A stretch of DNA of 64,000 nucleotides, from positions 62,001 to 126,000 of the IMG/VR virus record IMGVR_UViG_3300020474_000001. One strand, 5' to 3'. This stretch comes from a virus. Numbering within the stretch: the stretch's first letter is position 1; every line of letters begins with the position of its first letter. Under the pieces are notes generated by a model. That model had not been told where the DNA came from. It worked only from the letters and a program-made list of their open reading frames with translations, and searched no databases. The translations under genes and the position numbers were made by a program. Shown here one piece after another: positions 23,270 to 30,923 of the stretch.

Positions 23270-23600
23270 AGTAACTGAAACTATAAATTCAATTGATTAT
23301 AATACAGGATGGCAATATACAGTAACTGGAACGAACGTGGACAATGGTGGAGAGGCATTAAATCCATCAAACATAAACAACAGTGTGATGGTAAATCCTC
23401 TTGGTGGAATCGAGGGGCAAGTATCGAGCACAAACTCTTCTGCCAATCTCGGACTTGTAAAGTACAAGATAACAACCCCAGGGGAAGCATTTCAGTTCAC
23501 TCAAACCTATCAAGGTCCGGGGATTTCCAATCAAACAATTATTCAAAGAGTAACCGAGGTCACAAGCGTAACAGATACAACAAGTGTCTTTACCCAATAA
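23130..23600 (+). CDS. Exported protein, cyanophage-conserved
   Basis: A 156-residue frame. A signal peptide is read as MIVVGASAILAPAQAVPVV (start at 23163) or with an 11-residue extension from 23130. The mature part begins VVPNFTQGSMTSHTETT and has beta-rich Thr/Asn segments, ending VTDTTSVFTQ. This PNFTQG-SHTETT start is recalled from other cyanophages. It overlaps the Cys-rich ORF at its start, and its stop abuts the next gene's frame. Function unknown. Confidence 0.75.
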   Translation: MISGRIKLKYVMIVVGASAILAPAQAVPVVPNFTQGSMTSHTETTSKVTETINSIDYNTGWQYTVTGTNVDNGGEALNPSNINNSVMVNPLGGIEGQVSSTNSSANLGLVKYKITTPGEAFQFTQTYQGPGISNQTIIQRVTEVTSVTDTTSVFTQ

Positions 23601-24598
23601 TTGCATTGCTAATAGCATCACCAGTGAGAGCGAACGTAGGTGGTGTATCAGCAACAGCAAACCCAATCGCGAACAGCTCTGGCTCAGTGACCAATCAAGC
23701 TATTCAGGTTTTACAAGGTCCATATGTAACAAATAGTTACGGAAATGGAATTAGTTGCCAAGGACCAACTGCAAATATAACACCATTTGTTACTCATAGT
23801 AGAAGTTATCAGCATCCGTTTGAGGGAATTTACTATGAACCACAATATGATGGCAGAGATGTGAAGGGACGGAAAGTAGAAATACAGCAGCAAGTTAAAA
23901 ACTACCCTTGGGAAGAATGGTATGACAATCGTACCTATATCTCAGATGGTAGTGATGGCAATGAAGTTGGAAGTGAGCAGAGATGGTTTCCGGATGGTGC
24001 TGATATGACAATTGTCGTAGAGGACATTCAACCGGATGGTATTCCAGATAGACCTGGCCGAGTGGTGTGGGATAAACCAGTAAGAACTGGTCAGCAAGAT
24101 AATCTCAGCACAAACATTGGATTATCTGCAACATTGTCCTTCCCTCTTGATGGTGGATTGCAGGAGCGTTGTAAAGCAGCAGCAGATACTCAAACCGCAT
24201 TAATGAGACAAACGGTTGCTAATAAAAGATTAGATTTTGAGATTGCTCGTCTTAAGAATTGTGGCGAATTATTAAAAGCTGGAATCAGTTTTCATCCAAA
24301 GAGTCCATATTATGTTATATGTGCTGATGTCGTAGTTCAAAATGTAAATACCATTCCACCACATAAACATAAAATTCCTAACGTTTCTTCTTCTTCGGGT
24401 CCTTCAAAGATGGCAGCCCCCGCTTCTCTCGATATCGGTTCGCAATCACCTCTTGGTGAGTCAATCTCCGGGGTTTCTTTCCCAATAAGGACTGGACCTT
24501 TGTCAGTGCCTTCTTCACAACAGGTTTCACCACTCTTAACAAAAGATCAGCAAGAGGTTTTGCAAATATTGCCGAAGACGTTGCCACAACAGCAATAG
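23600..24598 (+). CDS. Exported conserved cyanophage protein with unclear start codon
   Basis: The recognisable protein begins with a signal-type segment PIIALLIASPVRANVGGVSA. It continues with SSGSVTNQAIQVLQGPYVTN, CQGPTANITPFVTHS, an Asp/Gly-rich DIQPDGIPDRPGRV region and FPLDGGLQERCKAAA. No ATG, GTG or TTG lies just before the signal segment in this frame. ATT at 23600 overlaps the upstream stop and is given as a placeholder. The nearest ATG (23309) would add a poor, antihomologous stretch. A non-standard start or a -1 frameshift from the preceding gene is possible. The last 220 nt overlap the convergent gene at 24378. Confidence 0.62.
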   Translation: MALLIASPVRANVGGVSATANPIANSSGSVTNQAIQVLQGPYVTNSYGNGISCQGPTANITPFVTHSRSYQHPFEGIYYEPQYDGRDVKGRKVEIQQQVKNYPWEEWYDNRTYISDGSDGNEVGSEQRWFPDGADMTIVVEDIQPDGIPDRPGRVVWDKPVRTGQQDNLSTNIGLSATLSFPLDGGLQERCKAAADTQTALMRQTVANKRLDFEIARLKNCGELLKAGISFHPKSPYYVICADVVVQNVNTIPPHKHKIPNVSSSSGPSKMAAPASLDIGSQSPLGESISGVSFPIRTGPLSVPSSQQVSPLLTKDQQEVLQILPKTLPQQQ

Positions 24599-25169
24599 AA
24601 GCAGTAGCAGTTACCGCACCTGCTGATGGAATATTACCTACGATTTGTTCGGTTATCCCAATATCTTCTGTAACCTGAATACACTCTCTGCCAACTAAAC
24701 GATAATCAATAACTTTTTGATCCCCTTTTACAAATCCTACAGGTTCCTTGAGATCTTGTGCTTCTGTAGGGCAGGGGATATCTTTATTTGGTGTGTTAGG
24801 AACAGCAGGTGTTTGTGGTGTTGGTGGGTCGGGTTGCTCAGGAGGTTCTGGTGATCTGACTGGAGGAACTTCCTGTGATTTTTTTTCAGTTTCATATTGC
24901 AATCTTCTAGCATCATAGTTAATTGGAGCAAAGCTTGGCATTTCTCCATCACAAAATACCCTTACCTGATCCGGGTCATTATTTGCCAAGTTAACATTTT
25001 TATCACTATCCTTATGAGATTCTACACATCCTGGCATATTAACAATAGGAATACCCACCTGTGATGTCACGGGTGGGTATATAGGAACAGCGATAGGGGG
25101 ATCTATCGCCCAAGTTGGAATTGAGTTAACACTTAAATCTCTTATGTTAATCTCAGGTATGTTTGGCAT
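24378..25169 (-). CDS. Conserved cyanophage protein with Pro-rich middle and membrane span
   Basis: About 263 residues, starting MPNIPEINIRDLSVNSIPTW, with VTSQVGIPIVNMPGCVE, an acidic Cys region, a Pro-rich linker (residues about 100-125), and ECIQVTEDIGITEQIVGNI. An Ala/Val membrane-like span (AVTATASIAVVATSSAIFA) and a very basic C-terminus follow. The ATG lies in TAATG with the upstream stop. This pattern recurs in cyanomyoviruses; the role is unknown. Its 3' end overlaps the plus-strand gene by about 220 nt. Confidence 0.78.
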   Translation of the reverse strand: MPNIPEINIRDLSVNSIPTWAIDPPIAVPIYPPVTSQVGIPIVNMPGCVESHKDSDKNVNLANNDPDQVRVFCDGEMPSFAPINYDARRLQYETEKKSQEVPPVRSPEPPEQPDPPTPQTPAVPNTPNKDIPCPTEAQDLKEPVGFVKGDQKVIDYRLVGRECIQVTEDIGITEQIVGNIPSAGAVTATASIAVVATSSAIFAKPLADLLLRVVKPVVKKALTKVQSLLGKKPRRLTHQEVIANRYREKRGLPSLKDPKKKKR

Positions 25170-25411
25170 TACTTTTTCCAGCCACCTTTCAATACCCACT
25201 CATCATGATATTGATTCTTCCAGTTCTTACCAATTCCGTAAGATGGTTGAACTACTTGCTCAATATATCTTCTGTTCTCTTCCGCAACCTTAAGACTTTT
25301 AGTTTCTAAAGTTTTTAATCTGCCATCAACCTGGGATGCCCACCATATGGCACCACTAAGTTGAACCGCAAGGAATGAGATAACAGCAAATGGAATTTTA
25401 AGGTCTTTCAT
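25169..25411 (-). CDS. Small membrane protein
   Basis: Eighty residues starting MKDLKIPFAVISFLAVQLSG, a membrane span ending at IWWASQ. A short coiled coil and a C-terminal YGIGKNWKNQYHDEW follow. A TTG lies just before, but ATG 25411 overlaps the preceding TGA and is the better start. The stop overlaps the next ATG. It belongs to a run of coupled small genes. Confidence 0.78.
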   Translation of the reverse strand: MKDLKIPFAVISFLAVQLSGAIWWASQVDGRLKTLETKSLKVAEENRRYIEQVVQPSYGIGKNWKNQYHDEWVLKGGWKK

Positions 25412-25614
25412 CAATCTCCAAAGTATTTTTCAATTACAGAAATCCTTTCCTCTTCGTGAGCAATAATATCAATCTGCTCTTGAATAGCAGCAAGAACATC
25501 AGGATGCTCACCAATTCCAACAGGATTCTTGAGATAAATTTCAATATTCATTTTTGCTTTCTTAATTGCACCAAGAGAATTTAAAGTTAGTGCTTCTATA
25601 ATATCTCGTCTCAT
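25411..25614 (-). CDS. Small conserved helical protein
   Basis: A 67-residue helical protein starting MRRDIIEALTLNSLGAIKKA, with IEIYLKNPVGIGEHPDVLAA, a motif common among cyanophages. Both ends overlap neighbours by 4 nt. Function unknown. Confidence 0.77.
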   Translation of the reverse strand: MRRDIIEALTLNSLGAIKKAKMNIEIYLKNPVGIGEHPDVLAAIQEQIDIIAHEEERISVIEKYFGD

Positions 25615-25751
25615 AAGAAAAGTGCTCCAATCAGAAAACCTTTAGCGAATGTAACCCATGACATCTGATATCCACTCAACCCAAACTTTCTCTTAATAGG
25701 TCGGAATATTTTTTTACGATGCCACTTGAATAATCTTATGCCATACTTCAT
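25611..25751 (-). CDS. 46-residue basic membrane peptide
   Basis: The product starts MKYGIRLFKWHRKKIFRPIK and ends with the hydrophobic WVTFAKGFLIGALFL. ATGA overlaps link it to both neighbours. The basic front and hydrophobic end suggest membrane insertion. No function is recognised. Confidence 0.62.
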   Translation of the reverse strand: MKYGIRLFKWHRKKIFRPIKRKFGLSGYQMSWVTFAKGFLIGALFL

Positions 25752-26203
25752 ACTAATGTCCCCTTTGCTTTACGAATTTCTCTTAACTCTTGGAAGTCTT
25801 TTTTCTTGGTTCCACCATCATATCCCCAAGCATATCCTTCCTCAATCATCAACTCATTCAACGATACTTCTGCATCTCCCATATATAACCAACCAAGAAG
25901 GCGACCGTACTTACCCATACCACCAACAAGTTCAGTTCTAATAATGAGTTCATCATCCCCATTGATAGCTCCCTCTAGTTTTTCTTTCATCCAATTTGTC
26001 GCATCAATACCAAGCTCCTTTTCTTCAGGATCTCTAGTGCGCTTCTCTGGCGTATCTACACCAGCAATTCTAACCCTCTCCTTCTTGTATAAATCAAATC
26101 CAAGATCAATAGTGACATCAATAGTATCACCATCAACAACTCTGTTTATTTCTACTACACGGAAATTGTAGCAAGACTTTCTACTTGGCGGTTTTAAACT
26201 CAT
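25748..26203 (-). CDS. SNase-like (thermonuclease family) nuclease
   Basis: This 151-residue protein has the OB-fold nuclease core: VVDGDTIDVTIDLGF, RVRIAGVDTPEKRTRD with catalytic Arg and Asp, and a final YGRLLGWLYMGD and EEGYAWGYDG. This is the staphylococcal nuclease family. The protein has no obvious signal peptide, so it probably acts in the cytoplasm on DNA or RNA. It sits in a coupled run of small membrane genes. Confidence 0.88.
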   Translation of the reverse strand: MSLKPPSRKSCYNFRVVEINRVVDGDTIDVTIDLGFDLYKKERVRIAGVDTPEKRTRDPEEKELGIDATNWMKEKLEGAINGDDELIIRTELVGGMGKYGRLLGWLYMGDAEVSLNELMIEEGYAWGYDGGTKKKDFQELREIRKAKGTLV

Positions 26204-26337
26204 TCTTCACCTCCTTCATCATTCATCTCTTGGAATGCCATCCTTAATATATAGGCGACACAATAAGATACGCCAAATAGAAAAACAAGTAGACCAATAA
26301 TAATACTCCAAGTTGGAGAACCAAGACTTTCGTACAT
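26200..26337 (-). CDS. 45-residue membrane protein
   Basis: The product starts MYESLGSPTWSIIIGLLVFL and continues with one membrane span (to YILRM) and a short acidic end. The stop overlaps the nuclease ATG (ATGA). Its end carries the ribosome site (GAAGGAGGTG) for the nuclease. Function unknown. Confidence 0.65.
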   Translation of the reverse strand: MYESLGSPTWSIIIGLLVFLFGVSYCVAYILRMAFQEMNDEGGEE

Positions 26338-26353
26338 ATTAAAAATGCAGCTC

Positions 26354-26590
26354 TTAACTATCTAGGGCATAATCCAATGCTTGCTTAGCACTATGTGTGA
26401 TTCTGATGACTTGCCTCTGTCTGACTACATGAAAACCAAGTAAATCTGCTTTGGGGTCTTCTGGCAATCCAAATGGTTGCACGAAATATAATCCAGCATG
26501 TGCTACACATCTCCAACCAATATCAACAAACCCCAATTCTCTCAACGCACATTCCAACTTGAGTGAGTAACATCCGTCCTCTAAGGTCAT
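26354..26590 (-). CDS. Small protein of unknown function
   Basis: Seventy-eight residues starting MTLEDGCYSLKLECALRELG, with a beta-rich middle and VVRQRQVIRITHSAKQALDY at the end. No ribosome site stands out. It fills a gap in a tightly packed minus-strand run, which supports it being real. Confidence 0.58.
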   Translation of the reverse strand: MTLEDGCYSLKLECALRELGFVDIGWRCVAHAGLYFVQPFGLPEDPKADLLGFHVVRQRQVIRITHSAKQALDYALDS

Positions 26591-26611
26591 GTGGTGATAA
26601 CCGAACTAGAA

Positions 26612-26782
26612 TTATTTATCGTTAGGATAACTGGAACATAATTGTTCAGCCATTTTATCTCTTAGGGCATTAATCCTTTCATCATCATATTGTTGAAAGT
26701 TTCCTCTCTTTTCAACTTTCTTATAGTAGTGGAGAGCATTAAGGATTATAGTATAATCTTCTATTGTTAATTCAAAATTCAT
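26612..26782 (-). CDS. Small conserved protein
   Basis: The 56-residue ORF starts MNFELTIEDYTIILNALHYY and contains a basic helix and an acidic QQYDDERINALRDKM. The start overlaps the upstream stop (ATGA). This LHYYKK-type ORF recurs in cyanophages as I recall. Confidence 0.66.
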   Translation of the reverse strand: MNFELTIEDYTIILNALHYYKKVEKRGNFQQYDDERINALRDKMAEQLCSSYPNDK

Positions 26783-26946
26783 TCTTCGGTCAAATCAATA
26801 GTAAAGTCAACATCAATCTCAAAATCAGAATCCATGTCCTTAAGTTTTACCTTGGGATCGTCTTCTACTTCAATATCTTCAATTTCAATTCTTTTAATCA
26901 TCTTATCATACTGATGATTTGCAAGATTATCTAAAAAATCATTCAT
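26779..26946 (-). CDS. Small acidic protein
   Basis: The 55-residue ORF starts MNDFLDNLANHQYDKMIKRI and is acidic in its second half (Asp/Glu/Val). It overlaps neighbours at both ends with ATGA, so it is read as part of the coupled run. Function unknown. Confidence 0.62.
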   Translation of the reverse strand: MNDFLDNLANHQYDKMIKRIEIEDIEVEDDPKVKLKDMDSDFEIDVDFTIDLTEE

Positions 26947-27089
26947 GGGTTTTTGGGGTCTATTCCTAAACTAATTAAATACTCAGTCCACCAATCTGGG
27001 TCTTTCTTGACCCTCCAATTAGGCACATCTTTTCCCTGATCAGAATAATGTCTGAACAGGACTTCATCGATAGTCTGTGCGATCTCCAT
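26943..27089 (-). CDS. Small conserved protein
   Basis: From ATG 27089 the 48-residue product starts MEIAQTIDEVLFRHYSDQGK and continues DVPNWRVKKDPDWWTEYLI. The upstream 39 codons of the open frame overlap the membrane gene and are unlikely to be coding. AGAGGATGAAGA gives a ribosome site. Confidence 0.7.
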   Translation of the reverse strand: MEIAQTIDEVLFRHYSDQGKDVPNWRVKKDPDWWTEYLISLGIDPKNP

Positions 27090-27270
27090 ATTCTTCATCC
27101 TCTTCGTCAAGGTCAGCATATGCGTTTTCCACATAGGGTCCTCGTTTCCTGAAAGGTTCTTTTCGAACATAAGATTGTTCTGAATTAACGGCTGAGATCC
27201 ATACAATGAATTTCATCAAGACAAAAATAACCACTAGTGGAGACAAACATAGTAATAAAGTATAGTTCAT
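27064..27270 (-). CDS. Small membrane protein
   Basis: A 68-residue protein with an N-terminal membrane span (MNYTLLLCLSPLVVIFVLMK) and a soluble end RKRGPYVENAYADLDEEDEE. The PYVENAYADLDEEDEEYGDR motif is strongly conserved in cyanophages as I recall. It overlaps both neighbours. Function unknown. Confidence 0.78.
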   Translation of the reverse strand: MNYTLLLCLSPLVVIFVLMKFIVWISAVNSEQSYVRKEPFRKRGPYVENAYADLDEEDEEYGDRTDYR

Positions 27271-27419
27271 ATAAAATCTCCAAAATAGTTTGGTTCTTCA
27301 TCATCATCCAAGTCGTCATACAATGAACATGGTTCTTCAAACAACTTATCCATTCTCAGTTGTTTTATCCTCTCCCTCAACTGTTTGTGTAGTTCTCTTT
27401 GATCGTCTTCGTTTAACAT
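27267..27419 (-). CDS. Small acidic protein
   Basis: From ATG 27419 the 50-residue product starts MLNEDDQRELHKQLRERIKQ and has an acidic SLYDDLDDDEEPNYFGDFI end. It overlaps the upstream membrane gene by 74 nt in another frame and the next gene by 4 nt. An ATG at 27464 would extend it further into the overlap and is less likely. Confidence 0.6.
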   Translation of the reverse strand: MLNEDDQRELHKQLRERIKQLRMDKLFEEPCSLYDDLDDDEEPNYFGDFI

Positions 27420-27564
27420 CTTTGTGTTTTGTGAATGGTTCCCAATGCTCCCAACCATGTTCATGGACAGCTGACATACCTAAAATAGGCACAACGACTA
27501 ACAAAAAGCAGAGAGCACCTAAAGTATATGAATTATTTAGCACCCAAGCAGAAAAATGTATCAT
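27346..27564 (-). CDS. Small membrane protein downstream of zwf
   Basis: From ATG 27564, which overlaps the zwf stop (ATGA), the 72-residue product starts MIHFSAWVLNNSYTLGALCF. It has one membrane span and a basic, Thr-rich end. It is in the zwf transcript. Function unknown. Confidence 0.66.
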   Translation of the reverse strand: MIHFSAWVLNNSYTLGALCFLLVVVPILGMSAVHEHGWEHWEPFTKHKDVKRRRSKRTTQTVEGEDKTTENG

Positions 27565-28898
27565 GATGGATAGTCCCAATTTGTAATGCCATCTACTTTG
27601 TGACTTGGTCCCCAAAGTCCTTCTTTATAAATGTAAGGCGTTGTTCTAATCTGGCAGTAGTCCCCAGTACACAACAAGTCATCAACAATCCTCCATGATT
27701 CTATCACTTCTTCGGAATGAACAAAGTGAGATTGATCTCCCTCAATCGCGTCATAAAGAAGTTTTTCATAACCATCAACACCCAACCAATCAGGATAGCG
27801 ATGAGTCAAAGTAGCTGATTCAACACCATCACCAAGTCCAGGAGACTTAACGTCTATACGAATATCAAGATGAGCATCTGGTTGAAGTCTCATTACAATA
27901 CGATCTTTTGTTTCTCCATCAAATAAACTAAGCGGAGGTGATTTTAGTTTAATCACAACTTCAACGCACTGATAAGGCATCTTCTTTCCTGTCATGAAGT
28001 AGAATGGAACACCTTTCCATCTCCAGTTATCAATATAAAGATCACCAGCAACAAAGGTTTGTGTCATTGACTCTGGAACAACACCTTGTTCATCACGATA
28101 TCCTTCATATTGACCCGTGATAAACTTCTTACCCAGTCTAGTTGCAGATAGGACCTTAACCTTTTCTCTACGAATCTCTTTTGCATCCATACGGCAAGGA
28201 GCTTCCATTGCAATCAACGAAAGAACCTGAAGCATATGATTCTGCAACATGTCTCTTACAACACCTGCAGTTTCATAGTATTGGGAACGTCCTTCACAAC
28301 CAATAGTTTCAGTAGCAAAGATTTGAACTTCTTCTATATAATCCCTGCTCCAAAGTGGTTCAAGAAGAATATTACCAAACCGAGTGGCAAGGATATTGTT
28401 AACAGTATCTTTACCGAGATAATGGTCAATACGATATACCTGTTTCTCGCGTAGATGTCTGCTAACCACTGACTGTAGATGATTAGCAGATTGAAGATCG
28501 TGCCCAAAGGGTTTTTCAATAACCACACGGGATGTTTCTGGATCGTCGAGGAGTTCTGTTCTTTTGAGACTTGTGATGGCATTTTCGTACCTCTCTGGGG
28601 GAACAGATAAGAAATAAGTTGTGTCATCTGTTTCTGGAAGATGATACAGACTTTCCGGGTCATCTAAATCACATGAAACATAGTCAAGATGATTAGTAAA
28701 TTCTTCAGGGTATTCTCCCAAACTTTTCAACCAATCATCTCTACTAGGATCTCTTCTGGAAGCACCTGTAATTAAAAACCTATGTGGAAGGAGATTTTTC
28801 TCCCACAGTTTATAAAGCGCAGGTATTAGTTTTCTTTTACACAAATCTCCAGTAGCACCGAAGATTACTATACCTTTAGTGAGCGGTTCCGTTTCCAT
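27561..28898 (-). CDS. zwf: Glucose-6-phosphate dehydrogenase
   Basis: About 445 residues. GATGDLCKRKLIPAL binds NADP near the start, EKPFGHDL follows, and RIDHYLGKDTVNN holds the catalytic His and substrate Lys. It catalyses the first step of the oxidative pentose phosphate pathway. ATG 28898 (METEPLTKGIVIFG) fits the family start; the open frame further upstream overlaps a small membrane gene. With gnd and talC it supplies NADPH and pentose phosphates for dNTP synthesis. Confidence 0.95.
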   Translation of the reverse strand: METEPLTKGIVIFGATGDLCKRKLIPALYKLWEKNLLPHRFLITGASRRDPSRDDWLKSLGEYPEEFTNHLDYVSCDLDDPESLYHLPETDDTTYFLSVPPERYENAITSLKRTELLDDPETSRVVIEKPFGHDLQSANHLQSVVSRHLREKQVYRIDHYLGKDTVNNILATRFGNILLEPLWSRDYIEEVQIFATETIGCEGRSQYYETAGVVRDMLQNHMLQVLSLIAMEAPCRMDAKEIRREKVKVLSATRLGKKFITGQYEGYRDEQGVVPESMTQTFVAGDLYIDNWRWKGVPFYFMTGKKMPYQCVEVVIKLKSPPLSLFDGETKDRIVMRLQPDAHLDIRIDVKSPGLGDGVESATLTHRYPDWLGVDGYEKLLYDAIEGDQSHFVHSEEVIESWRIVDDLLCTGDYCQIRTTPYIYKEGLWGPSHKVDGITNWDYPS

Positions 28899-29004
28899 TA
28901 TATTTGTCTGTTTCGTAGTAGTTATTTTCACCTTTTCGTACCCCGAAATATATTGTGGATAGTACGAATGGTATTGCGACGATAAGAAGGACATTAGCGA
29001 ACAT
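28876..29004 (-). CDS. 42-residue membrane protein between gnd and zwf
   Basis: The ORF starts MFANVLLIVAIPFVLSTIYF and ends with a polar RKGENNYYETDKYNGNGTAH. GGAGGTCATC precedes the ATG. It overlaps the gnd stop by 11 nt and the zwf start by 23 nt. The compact strong-ribosome-site arrangement makes it a likely real gene. The GENNYYETD-type end is seen in cyanophage small ORFs as I recall. Function unknown. Confidence 0.65.
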   Translation of the reverse strand: MFANVLLIVAIPFVLSTIYFGVRKGENNYYETDKYNGNGTAH

Positions 29005-30016
29005 GATGACCTCCGAACATAAATCTCATACCGTTTAGGATTTTGTTTGCGAATTCTCCGAGTCTCCTTGAATTAAATCGTTCAAATAGTGCTGCAGATA
29101 TAACAGGTGAGGGTACACCAAGATCCACAGCAGCGTGGACAGTCCAACGACCCTCACCACTATCGCTAACTCCCCCACCGAACTTGCTAAGCTCTCGATC
29201 GCTGCGTAGTACATCAGCGGTAAGATCAAGCAACCAAGACCCAACCACGCTACCACGACGCCATAACTCAGCCACTTCAGCACAGTCAATATCATAGCAA
29301 TAATCTGCCGGATTTTCCATCGGAGCCACCTCAGCATCACCCTCCTTGACATACTTACTCCCAGCATTTGCTTCATGCAGGATATTAAATCCCTCTGCGT
29401 ATGCTTGCATGATCCCATATTCAACTCCGTTGTGAACCATCTTTACGAAGTGACCCGCCCCAGGTCCACCACAGTGGAGCCAACCGTACTCAGCGGAAGT
29501 TGCACCTGAGAGAGGGTCAGTTCTGTCAACGGCCCCGATACCTGGTGCGAGTGCCCTAAAGATTGGAGAGCAAGTGGATACTGCGCAATTTGTACCGCCA
29601 ACCATAAGACAGTATCCACGGTCCAAACCATAAACACCACCAGAAGTGCCGCAGTCAATATATTCGATGCCCAAGTCTGCCAAGTATTCTGCCCGTCTCC
29701 GTGAGTCCTTAAAATTGCTATTGCCATGATCGATAACAATATCTCCAGGACCAAGTAGTGGTAATAAGTCATTAATAGTGTCCTCAACTAATTCTGCTGG
29801 AATGACGAGTTGAAATATTCCTGGGACCCCGTCAGATTTTACTACTTGAACAAGGCTTTCCAAAGAATCTGCAGCTGCAGTAATATACCCACTGTCCGCT
29901 GCTTCGCATGCTTTGGCATAGTTTCTTCTGTATCCATAGGTTTCAATTCCCTCCTTTAACATTCGACGAGACATTCCCTCGCCCATTCGTCCCAATCCAA
30001 TAATTCCTACTTTCAT
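28994..30016 (-). CDS. gnd: 6-phosphogluconate dehydrogenase (short type)
   Basis: A 340-residue GntZ/short-form Gnd. GLGRMGEGM binds NADP at the start. DHGNSNFKDSRRRAE, CGTSGGVYGLDRGYCLMVGG and VKMVHNGVEYGIMQAYAEG carry the substrate and catalytic Lys/Asn residues. It yields ribulose-5-phosphate, CO2 and NADPH. The start overlaps the upstream stop (ATGA) and the end overlaps the 42-residue gene. It forms a gnd-zwf operon. Confidence 0.94.
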   Translation of the reverse strand: MKVGIIGLGRMGEGMSRRMLKEGIETYGYRRNYAKACEAADSGYITAAADSLESLVQVVKSDGVPGIFQLVIPAELVEDTINDLLPLLGPGDIVIDHGNSNFKDSRRRAEYLADLGIEYIDCGTSGGVYGLDRGYCLMVGGTNCAVSTCSPIFRALAPGIGAVDRTDPLSGATSAEYGWLHCGGPGAGHFVKMVHNGVEYGIMQAYAEGFNILHEANAGSKYVKEGDAEVAPMENPADYCYDIDCAEVAELWRRGSVVGSWLLDLTADVLRSDRELSKFGGGVSDSGEGRWTVHAAVDLGVPSPVISAALFERFNSRRLGEFANKILNGMRFMFGGHHVR

Positions 30017-30258
30017 CCTTTTACCTCATTTTGAAAATATTCGGGGAGCGGACACCCCTTAAAATCGTTTACAGTATCAACTGCTAAAACAAACATACAT
30101 ACGAACCCCAGACAGAAAGCAAATAGCATCTGTGGAAAATTATAATTCCCCATATTTGCAGTTGGATCCGGTTCATCGTCATGCGGATGAATCATTTTAC
30201 TGATCTCTTCCGCCCTCTTTTTCCTTTCCTTTTCCTTCTCTTCTGGGGTCTTTGCCAT
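30013..30258 (-). CDS. Small membrane protein upstream of gnd
   Basis: From ATG 30258 the 81-residue product starts MAKTPEEKEKERKKRAEEIS, a highly charged helix. A membrane span (about FPQMLFAFCLGFVCMFVLAV) and a short polar end follow. TAATG overlaps link it to the gene before and ATGA to gnd. Function unknown. Confidence 0.75.
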   Translation of the reverse strand: MAKTPEEKEKERKKRAEEISKMIHPHDDEPDPTANMGNYNFPQMLFAFCLGFVCMFVLAVDTVNDFKGCPLPEYFQNEVKG

Positions 30259-30413
30259 TATTCCCAATCCATGGCAGTCATTGTTTTTGTACGAAGCTCA
30301 GTTAAAATTTCTTCGTATTCATTATACATTTTATCACCAACATAGTAATGCGATTGAACCTTTTCAATAGCTTCAATCATAATTTTATATTGATGTTTGT
30401 TAAACTTAGTCAT
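30258..30413 (-). CDS. Small charged protein
   Basis: The 51-residue ORF starts MTKFNKHQYKIMIEAIEKVQ and contains YYVGDKMYNEYEEILTELRT. It overlaps both neighbours. Helical and charged. Function unknown. Confidence 0.62.
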   Translation of the reverse strand: MTKFNKHQYKIMIEAIEKVQSHYYVGDKMYNEYEEILTELRTKTMTAMDWE

Positions 30414-30591
30414 GTGAATCATTCCTCATTAACTCTTCAATTCTTTTACGCATTCTTGCAATATCACGCTTGTGATCATTTTGTTTGTATCCATCCTTTT
30501 CATGAAGAATCATGTATCCATGATAATACATAGTAATTGCAAAAATAATTGCTAAAAAAATACCAACAATTTCTACAAAATCTACTGTCAT
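30406..30591 (-). CDS. Small membrane protein
   Basis: Sixty-one residues with an N-terminal membrane span (VEIVGIFLAIIFAITMYYHG) and a charged helical tail (RDIARMRKRIEELMRND). Coupled to neighbours by short overlaps. Function unknown. Confidence 0.72.
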   Translation of the reverse strand: MTVDFVEIVGIFLAIIFAITMYYHGYMILHEKDGYKQNDHKRDIARMRKRIEELMRNDSHD

Positions 30592-30845
30592 GATAGAGAA
30601 TTTATAAGTTCTTGTTTTATACCATCAATGACATTATGTATTACATTCACATCAAGTCCCATAAATGGAGGAATCAACCCAATAGCACGAAAGAAACCTT
30701 CAGCAAACAGGGCAAAAAATATGATTCCCAGAATCATACTAATCATAGAAGCATTGCGATTGTGCTTGTTTATGGCAAAGTCAATCATTGCTTGAACTTC
30801 TTCTTTAGTCGCATAATGATCCGACTGATTAAGATTACTGTCCAC
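30588..30845 (-). CDS. Small membrane protein
   Basis: Eighty-five residues with a soluble start (MDSNLNQSDHYATKEEVQAM), one membrane span (SMISMILGIIFFALFAEGFF) and an amphipathic end. It is the first of the coupled run that leads to gnd and zwf. Function unknown. Confidence 0.72.
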   Translation of the reverse strand: MDSNLNQSDHYATKEEVQAMIDFAINKHNRNASMISMILGIIFFALFAEGFFRAIGLIPPFMGLDVNVIHNVIDGIKQELINSLS

Positions 30846-30895
30846 AGGTTGTCTCCGATATCTAAGGATTAACTACTCATATTTATTTTATCATA

Positions 30896-30923
30896 CCTAA
30901 CAATTTTTGCAATTTATGTTAGG
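30896..30923 (-). terminator. Inverted repeat at the PTOX stop
   Basis: CCTAACA and TGTTAGG form a 7-bp stem around 14 nt. It overlaps the PTOX stop codon and lacks a T-run on the minus strand, so termination or RNA protection are both possible. Confidence 0.45.

Noticed and set aside
23309-23596. N-terminal extension of the exported protein from ATG 23309
   Set aside because: It overlaps the preceding exported gene in another frame and gives a Trp/Arg/Ser-rich stretch unlike a signal peptide; the protein-like part begins near 23594.
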